The notes: a model not told the origin generated them from the sequence alone. 7,301 nt of DNA from Prevotella sp. (GCA_017442765.1 JAFRZC010000182.1:1-7301), one strand, 5' to 3'; positions 1 through 6,320 are shown, counted from the first letter of the stretch. Made by a program: numbers and translations.

Positions 1-164
1 AGCCCAGGGCATCGCCCTGGGTCGGCCCGCAAGATGAAGTTGCGCCCTGAAAGGGCAAAAGCACGACGACTGTGGTAAGGCTTTTGCCCTTTCAGGGCGA
101 AGGCACACCACTCTTCGTACCCGGGGCGATGCCCTGGGCTGGGTGCTTGTTGGCCTTTCAGGCC
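1..164. repeat. Nested GC-rich palindromic repeat (BIME/REP-like), possibly cut by the window edge
   Basis: Two outer arms, 1-21 and 120-140, are inverted copies with one mismatch (A to G at 123). Each arm is nearly its own hairpin: CCCAGGGC (3-10), loop ATC, GCCCTGGG (14-21). Inside lie a second perfect inverted pair of 19 bp, 44-62 and 80-98 (GCTTTTGCCCTTTCAGGGC on the right), which also contains a small GCCCT-GAA-AGGGC hairpin. A further solo hairpin GGCCT-TTC-AGGCC follows at 152-164. This hairpin-within-inverted-repeat layout is that of REP/BIME elements, which in other bacteria are linked to RAYT transposases; no such transposase is in the window. It begins at base 1, so its left limit is unknown. 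No coding gene is credible here. Confidence 0.8.
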
Positions 165-367
165 GCTTGTCTTCGTTTTTGCCATTGTTTCCGTGTTCAT
201 CAGTGTTCAGGTTCTCATTACTTGCAAAAGCAGAATTAGGTTATATGCAGCTAAAACTTCTGCAAAGTTATATATTTTTCTAAAAATACCGTTATTTTTA
301 TCGATATTTTTTTGCCTCGCTCACGCCGAAATTCCACCATCGCCCACCCTTCACCACACAACCGACA

Positions 368-520
368 AGCTTTCACAATGCGAACGACGGTCTTTCACAA
401 AGTAATATAATATATATTACTCGGTAATATAATATATATTACTCAGTAAAATAATATATATTACTCGGTAAAATAATATATATTACTTTGTGAAAGTTTA
501 GCGTTCGCATCGTGAAGGCT
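368..520. repeat. Large imperfect inverted repeat enclosing a 22-bp tandem array
   Basis: The outer arms are 368-386 and 502-520 (19 bp, two mismatches), sharing TGCGAACG/CGTTCGCA. After a 5-bp unmatched step, inner arms 392-407 and 481-496 are perfect (CTTTCACAAAGTAATA and its complement). Between them is the AT-rich array listed separately. The element lies just downstream of the stop codon of the minus-strand exported-protein gene. Its RNA would form a long hairpin at the 3' end of that transcript and might help end it, but no clear U-tract supports a classical terminator. The rest of 165-531 is AT-rich and I see no gene in it. Confidence 0.85.
402..489. repeat. Four tandem 22-bp units, each an AT-rich palindrome
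   Basis: The units are 402-423, 424-445, 446-467 and 468-489, exactly 22 bp each. Each has a 19-base near-palindromic core, GTAATATAATATATATTAC in units 1-2 and GTAAAATAATATATATTAC in units 3-4, followed by a 3-base linker (TCG, TCA, TCG, TTT). Units 1-2 and 3-4 form two pairs, which suggests duplication in steps. The spacing is close to two helical turns, so every core would face the same side of the DNA. It could be a protein-binding array or a cruciform-prone mobile repeat; neither is shown. There are no variable spacers, so it is not CRISPR. Confidence 0.9.
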
Positions 521-531
521 AAACTTTCGGG

Positions 532-1161
532 TTATGGACACTGTTTTTGGGGATTGAGGAGCGGGTCGTCAGCGCGGTCGTAGTCCTCAAAAATCTTCTC
601 GAGCCGCTTGCGCCTACGGGCATGACGGCGCCCCCTGAAGTCGAAGAGCGAGGCGAAGTCGAACGATATGCCCCCCGACGGCGCGGCCATGGCGGCACCC
701 TGCCGGGCGGCCTCCTCCACGTCGAAGCCGGCCTGCGGGGCCTTGCCGATGACTACCACCTCGTCGAGCTCGCTCATGCGGGGCAGGAGGAAGACGGTGT
801 CGGCGACCAGCAGGCTGTCGCGCGAGAGCTTGCGGGGCAGGAAACCCGTGCGGCCGAAGGTGACCTCGGTAAACTCGCCGCTGAGCGTGAACTCGCCCCG
901 GTAGTTGGTGCGGGCGGTCTGGTTGCGGTCGGTGTGGATGGCCACGTCGCGAAGGGGCGTGTGCATGTCCATGTCGGCCACAACGCCACGGAAAGCCCCC
1001 TCCAACCTCCCCCCGAAGGGGGAGGCTTCTGAAGTTAGTTCTCCTATTGACTCCCTATTGGCAGCAGCCTCCCCCTTCGGGGGGAGGTTGGAGGGGGCAT
1101 CCTGACTATATATATAAATAGGTATAAGGATGAGCAACAGAAAGACCGTCGATTTTGCCAT
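532..1161 (-). CDS. Exported protein with carboxypeptidase-like regulatory domain and palindromic-repeat insertion
   Basis: This encodes 209 aa from the ATG at 1159-1161. A TTG start further upstream (1180-1182) would lie inside the -7 promoter box, so the ATG is preferred. Residues 1-20 (MAKSTVFLLLILIPIYIYSQ) are a clear signal peptide. Residues about 22-56 are encoded by a perfect inverted repeat and look like an insertion. Residues about 57-128 resemble the CarboxypepD_reg-like beta-sandwich found at the N-terminus of TonB-linked receptors (RGVVADMDMHTPLRDVAI, then YRGEFTL and GRTGFLPRKL). It is followed by SELDEVVVIGK (130-140), a motif usual before receptor plug domains, but no plug or barrel follows. 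The C-terminus has SFDFASLF (167-174) and a very basic stretch, RGRRHARRRKR (176-186). It is likely periplasmic or outer-membrane associated. Its function is unknown; short stand-alone proteins of this type are common in Bacteroidales (family knowledge). It is monocistronic and diverges from nhaD. Confidence 0.88.
   Translation of the reverse strand: MAKSTVFLLLILIPIYIYSQDAPSNLPPKGEAAANRESIGELTSEASPFGGRLEGAFRGVVADMDMHTPLRDVAIHTDRNQTARTNYRGEFTLSGEFTEVTFGRTGFLPRKLSRDSLLVADTVFLLPRMSELDEVVVIGKAPQAGFDVEEAARQGAAMAAPSGGISFDFASLFDFRGRRHARRRKRLEKIFEDYDRADDPLLNPQKQCP
992..1103. repeat. Palindromic element 1, inside the minus-strand exported-protein gene
   Basis: Perfect 32-bp inverted arms at 995-1026 and 1067-1098 flank a 40-bp spacer. 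Each arm contains its own hairpin (CCTCCCCC-CGAA-GGGGGAGG). The flanks AAA on the left and ATCCT on the right are shared with element 2, so the element probably spans about 992-1103. On the minus strand it is read without a stop and supplies residues about 22-56 of the exported protein, including NLPPKGEA and SPFGGRLEGAF, exactly between the signal peptide and the folded domain. GC-rich arms in an otherwise ordinary junction point to insertion. Confidence 0.9.
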
Positions 1162-1179
1162 GTCGGAATTACATTTGTG

Positions 1180-1187
1180 CAAAGATA
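1180..1187 (-). promoter_or_regulatory. Bacteroidetes -7 box for the minus-strand exported-protein gene
   Basis: On the minus strand the sequence reads TATCTTTG, an exact match to TAnnTTTG. Transcription would start around 1172-1176, leaving a leader of only about 10-15 nt before the ATG at 1161. This supports that ATG over the TTG at 1182. I see no convincing -33 element. Confidence 0.65.
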
Positions 1188-1276
1188 GCCTTTTCCTGTC
1201 GGGGGAATTTAGCGGTTTTTGTTCTTTTTTGCTTATTTAATATTCGTTTTCGTAAATATGTTTAAAGAATATTTAC

Positions 1277-1284
1277 TACCTTTG
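1277..1284 (+). promoter_or_regulatory. Bacteroidetes -7 box for nhaD and the downstream gene
   Basis: TACCTTTG matches TAnnTTTG exactly and is followed by GCACCCC. It predicts a start near 1290 and a leader of about 40 nt before the nhaD ATG at 1330. No good -33 TTTG lies at the usual distance. A purine-rich AGAAAG at 1321-1326 just upstream of the ATG is a weak ribosome-binding candidate. Together with the minus-strand box at 1180-1187 this forms a compact divergent promoter region. Confidence 0.65.
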
Positions 1285-1329
1285 CACCCCAGAAAAAGAA
1301 TACTAATTTTTGTAAACAACAGAAAGTAA

Positions 1330-2673
1330 ATGAGTGCTTTAACCGCGGCCATTGTAGTGGTCTTCATCATCGGCTATTTCTTCATAGCCATCGAGAGTGT
1401 AACAAAAGTAAACAAGGCAGCCATCGCCCTGCTGATGTTCGTGGCCTGCTGGACGCTGTTCATGATTGATCCGTCGCAATATCTTGCCCAGGCCATCGGC
1501 GAGATGAAAGCGCAGATCGTGAGCAGCGAGATTGAGCGGCATCTGGGCAGCACATCGACCACGCTGTTCTTCCTCATGGGTGCCATGACGATAGTGGAGC
1601 TGGTCGATCAGAACGGCGGGTTCAACTTCGTGCGCGACACCTTGCAGACCAAGTCGAAGCGCGCGCTGCTCTGGCGCATCGCCTTCATGACGTTCATCCT
1701 GTCGGCCATTCTCGACAACCTGACCACCTCGATTGTGATGATTATGATACTCAGAAAGCTGGTGAGCGACAAGAAGGACCGGCTCATCTATGCCGCGCTG
1801 GTCATCATCGCGGCCAACACGGGCGGCGCGTTCTCGCCCATCGGCGACGTGACCACCATCATGCTCTGGAACAAGGGTGTCATCTCGGCCGCAGGCGTCA
1901 TCATGGAGATTTTCATCCCGTCGCTCGTCTCGATGGTCATACCGGCCTACGTGCTGTCGCTGAGTCTGAAGGGCGACCTCACGTTCACCAAGGAGCAGGA
2001 GCAGTCGGTTGCCGCCAGCGAGCTCACCACGGCACAGCGCAAGACCATCTTCTTCCTCGGCGTGGGCGGACTCATCTTCGTGCCCATCTTCAAGACCATC
2101 ACCCATCTGCCCCCGTTTGTCGGCATCCTACTCGTGCTCGGCATCCTGTGGACCGTGACCGAGGTGTTCTATGCCAACCTGAAGGTCAAGGAAGAGAAGG
2201 GTGCCATGCGCAAGCGCGTCACGCAGATGCTCAAGCGCATCGACATGGCCACCATCCTGTTCTTCCTCGGCATCCTCATGGCCGTGGCCTGTCTGGAGAC
2301 CATCGGCGTGCTGACCGCACTGGGCAAGGGTCTCGACGTGGCCTTCGAGGGCAACCACTATCTCGTGACGGGTATCATCGGCGTTCTCTCGTCGATTGTC
2401 GATAACGTGCCCCTCGTGGCAGGCTGCATGGGCATGTACCCCGTGCAGGCAGCAGGCGACATGGCTGTTGACGGCATCTTTTGGCAGCTGCTGGCCTACT
2501 GCGCAGGCGTGGGCGGCTCCATGCTCATCATCGGAAGTGCCGCAGGCGTGGTGGTCATGGGACTGGAGAAGATCACCTTCGGCTGGTACATGAAGCGCAT
2601 CACGTGGATAGCCTTCGTGGGTTACGTTGCCGGCATCTTCAGCTACTGGCTCATCCGCACCTTCCTGTTCTGA
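1330..2673 (+). CDS. nhaD: NhaD-type Na+/H+ antiporter
   Basis: The 447-aa inner-membrane protein of the ion-transporter superfamily exchanges cytoplasmic Na+ (or Li+) for external H+, serving pH and sodium homeostasis (family knowledge). It is strongly hydrophobic with about a dozen probable membrane segments, starting at residues 5-21 and 30-45. Two internally repeated signatures are visible: SAILDNLTTSIVM with Asp129-Asn130 and SSIVDNVPLVAG with Asp358-Asn359, expected at the two inverted-repeat halves that form the ion path. Two more conserved stretches are NTGGAFSPIGDVTTIMLW (163-180) and GVGGSMLIIGSAAG (393-406). A hydrophilic loop at about 214-237 and another at about 284-305 separate membrane blocks. 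The length is full for the family and no lesion is seen. The ATG follows a purine-rich stretch and a -7 box at 1277-1284. Its TGA is 2 bp before the next ATG, so the downstream gene is probably cotranscribed and translationally coupled. Confidence 0.93.
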   Translation: MSALTAAIVVVFIIGYFFIAIESVTKVNKAAIALLMFVACWTLFMIDPSQYLAQAIGEMKAQIVSSEIERHLGSTSTTLFFLMGAMTIVELVDQNGGFNFVRDTLQTKSKRALLWRIAFMTFILSAILDNLTTSIVMIMILRKLVSDKKDRLIYAALVIIAANTGGAFSPIGDVTTIMLWNKGVISAAGVIMEIFIPSLVSMVIPAYVLSLSLKGDLTFTKEQEQSVAASELTTAQRKTIFFLGVGGLIFVPIFKTITHLPPFVGILLVLGILWTVTEVFYANLKVKEEKGAMRKRVTQMLKRIDMATILFFLGILMAVACLETIGVLTALGKGLDVAFEGNHYLVTGIIGVLSSIVDNVPLVAGCMGMYPVQAAGDMAVDGIFWQLLAYCAGVGGSMLIIGSAAGVVVMGLEKITFGWYMKRITWIAFVGYVAGIFSYWLIRTFLF

Positions 2674-2675
2674 TT

Positions 2676-5315
2676 ATGAAAAGCCCCCTCCCAACCTCCC
2701 CCAGAAGGGGGAGGAGTACAATCGCCCTATGGCCTTGCGGCTCCTCCCCCTTCTGGGGGAGGTTGGGAGGGGGCATCCTATTCCTCTGCCTGTGTCTGCC
2801 TCTCCAGGCGCAGACGGTCTTCGACCAGTTCTTTGCTCAGGCGCAGGCTTTCGACGAGGCTTTTCCACGGGAGAAAGTCTATCTGCACTTCGACAACACC
2901 AGCTACTATCAGGGCGACACCATCCGCTTTCAGGCATTCGTGGTCGATGCGAAGACACTGCGGCCAAGCCACATCAGCCGCCCGCTCTACGTTGACTTCG
3001 TCGATCAGCTGGGCAACGTGCATGAGCGACAAATCGTGAAGCTCACCGACGGCATGGGCACCGGACAGATCTCACTGGCCAACACGTTCTTCACCGGCTA
3101 CTACGAGGTGCGGGCCTACACGAAATGGATGCTCGCCTTCTGCGACGACCCGCAGTATTTCTCGCGCACCTTCCCCATCTACCGCAAACGGCTCAGCCCC
3201 GCCGAGCCACGCTCCATTGCCGAATATCGCATGGACAAAAGCATGATGCAACGGCCTATTGAGAATGTAAAAGGCCTGTCGGCACGGTTCTATCCCGAGG
3301 GCGGACAGTTCGTCGAAGGCCTGACCTCAGTAGTAGGCGTGGAGACGCTGAGTGCCGACTCGGGGCGGGTGAACGTCAGCGGCTTTCTCTTAAACGAGAA
3401 AGGCGAGCGCACCACACCCCTCGCCACCATTCACGACGGCATGGGAACATTCCTCTACACCCCCGGCGCGAAGCCCGCCAAGGTGGAGTTCGACTATGGC
3501 GGCAAGACCCACCGCTTCACGCTGCCCGCAGCTCAGAAAGAGGGAATCGTCATGCGCGTGAACACCCGACAAGACGAGATTGAGGTAAGAATTGACGCGG
3601 CTGGCGACAACCTGCCAACAGTCCTGTTCATCTTCTCGCAGGGCACACCCGTCAGCTACAGCCCCGTAGCCTTCCCTCTCTCCTCCTTCCGCATCCCCAC
3701 AAAGGAACTGCCTGCGGGCATCGTCCGCCTCGCACTCATCAACACACAAGGCAAGGTGCTGGCCGACCGCTACTGCTTCGTCATGCCCGAAAAACAAATC
3801 CGGATGCAGGTGAGCACCGACAAGCGTTACTACATGCCCCACGAGAAAGCCACCTGCCACATACGCCTCACCGATGCCGACGGGCAGCCTTTGGCAGGCA
3901 CACCCGTGGCACTGAGCATCCGCGACGGCATGGAAAGCGACTACGAGGAAAACAGCGACAACATCCTCACCAACCTGCTGCTCACCTCCAACCTGCGCGG
4001 CTATGTCCACCAACCAGAATACTACTTTGCCGACCGCTCCGCACAGCGCAGGAAGCTGCTCGACAACCTGCTGCTCATACGCGGCCAGAGCCACTACAAT
4101 CTCGGCGAGGCCATCGGCATAAAACCCTTCTCACCACGCTATCTGCCCGAAGAGCAGCTGACACTCCACGGACAGGTGCGCTCGTGGTTCGGCAAACAAC
4201 AGCGGGGCATTGGCGTGACCATCCTCGCACAAAACGACTCTGTGAACATCGCCGGCAGCACCGTGACCGACTCGCTCGGCTACTTCAGCGTGCCCATCGA
4301 CGACTTCTCCGGCCGGATGGAAGCCCTCATACAAACCCGCTACGACGGCAAGCAGTTCAACCGCAACACCGCCGTGAGCCTCTTCCGCAACTTCGAGCCG
4401 CCACTACGCGCCCTCGACTACCACGAGACACACCCGTCCTATTTACAATTAGACAATTTACAACCTGAAGATTACCTCTTCCTCGGGAGAGTTGGGGGAG
4501 AGCCTGAGGATTCTATCTTTGGCGACATTCGGGAGTTAGACGAGATTGTGGTCACAGCCAAGCGCAAACACTACGACATCAACAAAGCCACGCAGGCCTT
4601 CGAGCGCAACATCGTAGCCTACTACAATATACGGCAGATTGTTGACCGTATGCGCGACGAAGGAAAGACGGTGGTCGATGATCTCGGGCATCTGCTCTAT
4701 CAGCTCAACCCCAAGCAGTTCGACCGCGACGGCACACGCTACGGCACGGCGCCCCTGCGCTACAGCATCGACGGGCGGAGCATCGACCAGTCGTTTGTAA
4801 CCCACGGTATTCTCGACCATGTGCAGACCGCCCTGCTCTATCAGGACCAGTTCCGCAAGACGGCATACTCATACGACCCGGAAAACTATCGCGTGAAGGA
4901 AAGTGAGATGCAGGACTTTTTCACCAATTCCACTGCTGAGACCGACACCATCAACTTCGGACAGCAGCGCGAGACCTATATCCGCTGCGATCTCACCGTT
5001 GACCCGGGATTCGAGGCATGGCGCAGCTATAAGCCCACCCACGGCATCCGCCGCACTTACATCCAAGGCTATAGCCTCACCCCCGACCCCTCTCCAAAGG
5101 GAGAGGGGAGTATAATGTTTTCCAATCGGGAAGTAACCACTCCCCACTCCCTTTGGAGAGGGGTCGGGGGTGAGGCTTTAGTGACCGACGAAAACGGAGA
5201 GATTGTTGTCGAAGTTGAAACCGGCAACAATCCCACATTCCTTCTTATCTCAGCCGAAGCCCTTGTGGACGGCCAGCCCGTAACGGCCTCTGGCCTGGTG
5301 AAAAGTGATAAGTGA
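2676..5315 (+). CDS. Large exported macroglobulin (MG2)-like protein with degenerate TonB plug-like region
   Basis: This encodes 879 aa from the ATG at 2676, two bases after the nhaD stop. Residues 34-46 (ILFLCLCLPLQAQ) are a signal-peptide core and cleavage region, but the n-region (3-33) is encoded by a palindromic repeat. The mature part opens with REKVYLHFDNTSYYQGDTI (65-83), typical of MG2 macroglobulin-like domains. More beta-rich repeats follow: RFYPEGGQFVEG (204-215) and MQVSTDKRYYMPHEKA (377-392). A carboxypeptidase-like segment covers about 497-575 (LHGQVRSWFGKQQRGIGVTI, then DSLGYFSV). ELDEIVVTAKRK (620-631) starts a plug-like region ending near LRYSIDGRSI (694-703). There is no beta-barrel, so it is not a transporter by itself. 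A second palindrome supplies about 799-834 and a degraded repeat about 589-611. The C-terminal VKSDK and TGA come from a short tandem repeat. Related proteins of 800-950 aa occur widely in Bacteroidales; their role in the periplasm or outer membrane is not established. Confidence 0.87.
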   Translation: MKSPLPTSPRRGRSTIALWPCGSSPFWGRLGGGILFLCLCLPLQAQTVFDQFFAQAQAFDEAFPREKVYLHFDNTSYYQGDTIRFQAFVVDAKTLRPSHISRPLYVDFVDQLGNVHERQIVKLTDGMGTGQISLANTFFTGYYEVRAYTKWMLAFCDDPQYFSRTFPIYRKRLSPAEPRSIAEYRMDKSMMQRPIENVKGLSARFYPEGGQFVEGLTSVVGVETLSADSGRVNVSGFLLNEKGERTTPLATIHDGMGTFLYTPGAKPAKVEFDYGGKTHRFTLPAAQKEGIVMRVNTRQDEIEVRIDAAGDNLPTVLFIFSQGTPVSYSPVAFPLSSFRIPTKELPAGIVRLALINTQGKVLADRYCFVMPEKQIRMQVSTDKRYYMPHEKATCHIRLTDADGQPLAGTPVALSIRDGMESDYEENSDNILTNLLLTSNLRGYVHQPEYYFADRSAQRRKLLDNLLLIRGQSHYNLGEAIGIKPFSPRYLPEEQLTLHGQVRSWFGKQQRGIGVTILAQNDSVNIAGSTVTDSLGYFSVPIDDFSGRMEALIQTRYDGKQFNRNTAVSLFRNFEPPLRALDYHETHPSYLQLDNLQPEDYLFLGRVGGEPEDSIFGDIRELDEIVVTAKRKHYDINKATQAFERNIVAYYNIRQIVDRMRDEGKTVVDDLGHLLYQLNPKQFDRDGTRYGTAPLRYSIDGRSIDQSFVTHGILDHVQTALLYQDQFRKTAYSYDPENYRVKESEMQDFFTNSTAETDTINFGQQRETYIRCDLTVDPGFEAWRSYKPTHGIRRTYIQGYSLTPDPSPKGEGSIMFSNREVTTPHSLWRGVGGEALVTDENGEIVVEVETGNNPTFLLISAEALVDGQPVTASGLVKSDK
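2680..2779. repeat. Palindromic element 2, in the signal-peptide n-region
   Basis: Perfect 34-bp inverted arms at 2683-2716 and 2741-2774 surround a 24-bp spacer. Each arm carries its own hairpin (CCTCCCCC-AGAA-GGGGGAGG). The flanks AAA and ATCCT match those of element 1. The element begins directly after the ATG-AAA start codons of the exported protein and is translated as residues 3-33, with PLPTSPRRGRS from the left arm and SPFWGRLGGG from the right. In mRNA it would form a very stable stem immediately behind the start codon. A TTG at 2763 in the right arm is in frame and is the only other visible start before the hydrophobic core. Confidence 0.92.
4441..4509. repeat. Degenerate intergenic-type repeats in a linker of the large exported protein
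   Basis: 4443-4463 matches 19 of 21 bases with 6328-6348 in the manA leader (TTACAATT, then GAC, then ATTTACAA). It is an AT-rich patch in otherwise GC-rich coding sequence. Just after it, 4482-4509 (starting CTCGGGAGAGTTGGGGGAG) resembles one arm of element 3 (5151-5177). Translated, this gives about residues 589-611, between the carboxypeptidase-like segment and the plug-like ELDEIVVTAK. It looks like an old insertion that has kept the frame, or chance similarity of short sequences. Confidence 0.45.
5069..5181. repeat. Palindromic element 3, near the C-terminus of the large exported protein
   Basis: The 38-bp inverted arms 5073-5110 and 5140-5177 have one mismatch (A at 5146). They extend a further 4 bp outward with one mismatch, and the spacer is 29 bp. 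Each arm holds a hairpin (CCCCTCTCC-AAA-GGGAGAGGGG in the left arm). The design is that of elements 1 and 2 but the sequence is a different subfamily (core CCCCCGACCCCTCTCC). It encodes about residues 799-834, including LTPDPSPKGEGS and HSLWRGVGGEAL, between RRTYIQGY and LVTDENGEIVVEV. No stop codon or frameshift is introduced. Confidence 0.9.
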
Positions 5316-5363
5316 TAAGTGAAAGTTGAAAATTCACTAAACACTAAATACTAAATACTAAAC
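5303..5363. repeat. 7-bp tandem repeats at the convergent gene junction
   Basis: AAGTGAT occurs at 5303-5309 and 5310-5316 with a third variant AAGTGAA at 5317-5323; the TGA of the large exported protein lies within the second copy. ACTAAAC/ACTAAAT occurs four times at 5336-5342, 5343-5349, 5350-5356 and 5357-5363; the manA stop codon (TAG on the minus strand, 5358-5360) is inside the last copy. Weak arms AGTGAA (5318-5323) and TTCACT (5333-5338) could pair. There is no T-tract, so a classical bidirectional terminator is not evident. Confidence 0.8.
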
Positions 5364-6320
5364 AAACGTCTCCAGGAATTTCAGCGTTCCGCTGATGCCG
5401 ACTTGGCGCGTGGTGGCAGGCAGGAGCAGCGTCTCGCCTTGACGCAGGCTGACGGTGTTCCCCTCGTCATCGGTAATCGTACCCTCGCCCTTCAGGCCAA
5501 TAAGGATAACGAACGAGTCGAGGTCAGAATAGTCGAGCGTCATCGGCTCATCTACATCATAGACCGCCGTCGTGAAATACGGACAACTGACCAGTTCCAC
5601 ACCCTCGTTCTTCACGGGAGTATAGGGCGTGCGGTAGTCGGACTCCACGTGGTAATCGATACACTCAGCAGCCAGCTCGGTATGCAGCTCACGGGCATTG
5701 CCGTCCTTGTCGCGGCGGTTGAAGTCGTAGATGCGATAGGTCACGTCGCTCGTCTGCTGTATCTCCGCCAGAAAGCAGCCCGTTCCGATGGCATGGATAC
5801 GTCCAGCAGGAAGGAAGAAACAGTCGCCCTCCTTCACGCGGTACTGCGCCAGCGCGTCGCAGATGGTGTCGTCGGCCACCATTGCCTTGTACTCCTCGGG
5901 CGTAATCTGTTTCCTCAGACCGCTATAGAGCATCGCGCCGGGGTCGGAGTCCATCAGATACCACATCTCCGTCTTTCCCCGATGGCGCCCCTGACGACGG
6001 GCGATCTCGTCGGTCGGATGCACCTGTATGGAAAGGTCATCGCGGGCATCTATGAACTTGATGAGCAGGGGGAACTCGTTGCCGAAACGCTCATAATTGG
6101 CCTTGCCGACGAGCTTTTCCTTCAGCTCAGCCACAAGGTCGTTCAGCTTCCATCCGGCATACTCGCCCTCGCTGACGAGCGTCTCGTCGCCTTCCACTCC
6201 AGAGATTTCCCAGCTCTCACCCACATTATCAAGCCGCTCCCCCGGGAGTTGCTTGAAAGGAATAATCTTGTCGCCGCCCCAAAGCGTCTGCTTCAGCAGC
6301 GCATTAAACTTTAATACCAT
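5358..6320 (-). CDS. manA: Mannose-6-phosphate isomerase, class I (zinc cupin)
   Basis: The 320-aa cytoplasmic enzyme interconverts mannose-6-phosphate and fructose-6-phosphate, feeding mannose into glycolysis or supplying GDP-mannose synthesis (family knowledge). Type I features are in order: LWGGDKI near the start (13-19), GESWEISG (34-41), the metal-site segment LSIQVHPTDEIAR (96-108) with Gln99 and His101, GKTEMWY (115-121) with Glu118, FLPAGRIHAIGTG (169-181) with His176, and TYRIYDFNRRDKDG (194-207) with the expected active-site Arg196. A second cupin-like part ends in GEGTITDDEGNTVSLRQGETLLLPA (split at 278-302). The length fits the short bacterial/Bacteroidetes form of about 310-330 aa. 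The ATG at 6318-6320 gives the usual N-terminus. It converges on the large exported-protein gene with a 42-bp gap. No lesion is visible in the coding region, but its leader is full of repeats. Confidence 0.95.
   Translation of the reverse strand: MVLKFNALLKQTLWGGDKIIPFKQLPGERLDNVGESWEISGVEGDETLVSEGEYAGWKLNDLVAELKEKLVGKANYERFGNEFPLLIKFIDARDDLSIQVHPTDEIARRQGRHRGKTEMWYLMDSDPGAMLYSGLRKQITPEEYKAMVADDTICDALAQYRVKEGDCFFLPAGRIHAIGTGCFLAEIQQTSDVTYRIYDFNRRDKDGNARELHTELAAECIDYHVESDYRTPYTPVKNEGVELVSCPYFTTAVYDVDEPMTLDYSDLDSFVILIGLKGEGTITDDEGNTVSLRQGETLLLPATTRQVGISGTLKFLETFV

Noticed and set aside
193..405. 70-codon plus-strand ORF with a hydrophobic stretch
   Set aside because: It ends inside the inverted-repeat arm, lies in low-complexity AT-rich DNA between repeats, and has no recognisable family or promoter.
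402..489. CRISPR array
   Set aside because: Units are contiguous with only 3-base linkers and no variable spacers, and no cas gene is near.
547..1032. 161-codon ORF opposite the minus-strand exported-protein gene
   Set aside because: It is a shadow of the real gene; the minus strand has the signal peptide, domain motifs and promoter, while this frame shows no family features.
1339..2106. 255-codon ORF opposite nhaD
   Set aside because: It is rich in His, Glu and Asp with no domain logic, as expected for the antisense of a membrane-protein gene.
2481..2675. Upstream extension of the large exported-protein reading frame into nhaD
   Set aside because: The extension is an out-of-frame reading of nhaD; the ATG at 2676 directly after the nhaD stop and just before the signal peptide is the natural start.
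2676..5315. TonB-dependent receptor (full transporter)
   Set aside because: The LDEIVVTAK motif and plug-like stretch are present, but no beta-barrel follows; the bulk is macroglobulin-like.
5403..6314. 303-codon ORF opposite manA
   Set aside because: manA is certain from its metal-site motifs; the antisense frame is open only because of codon use.
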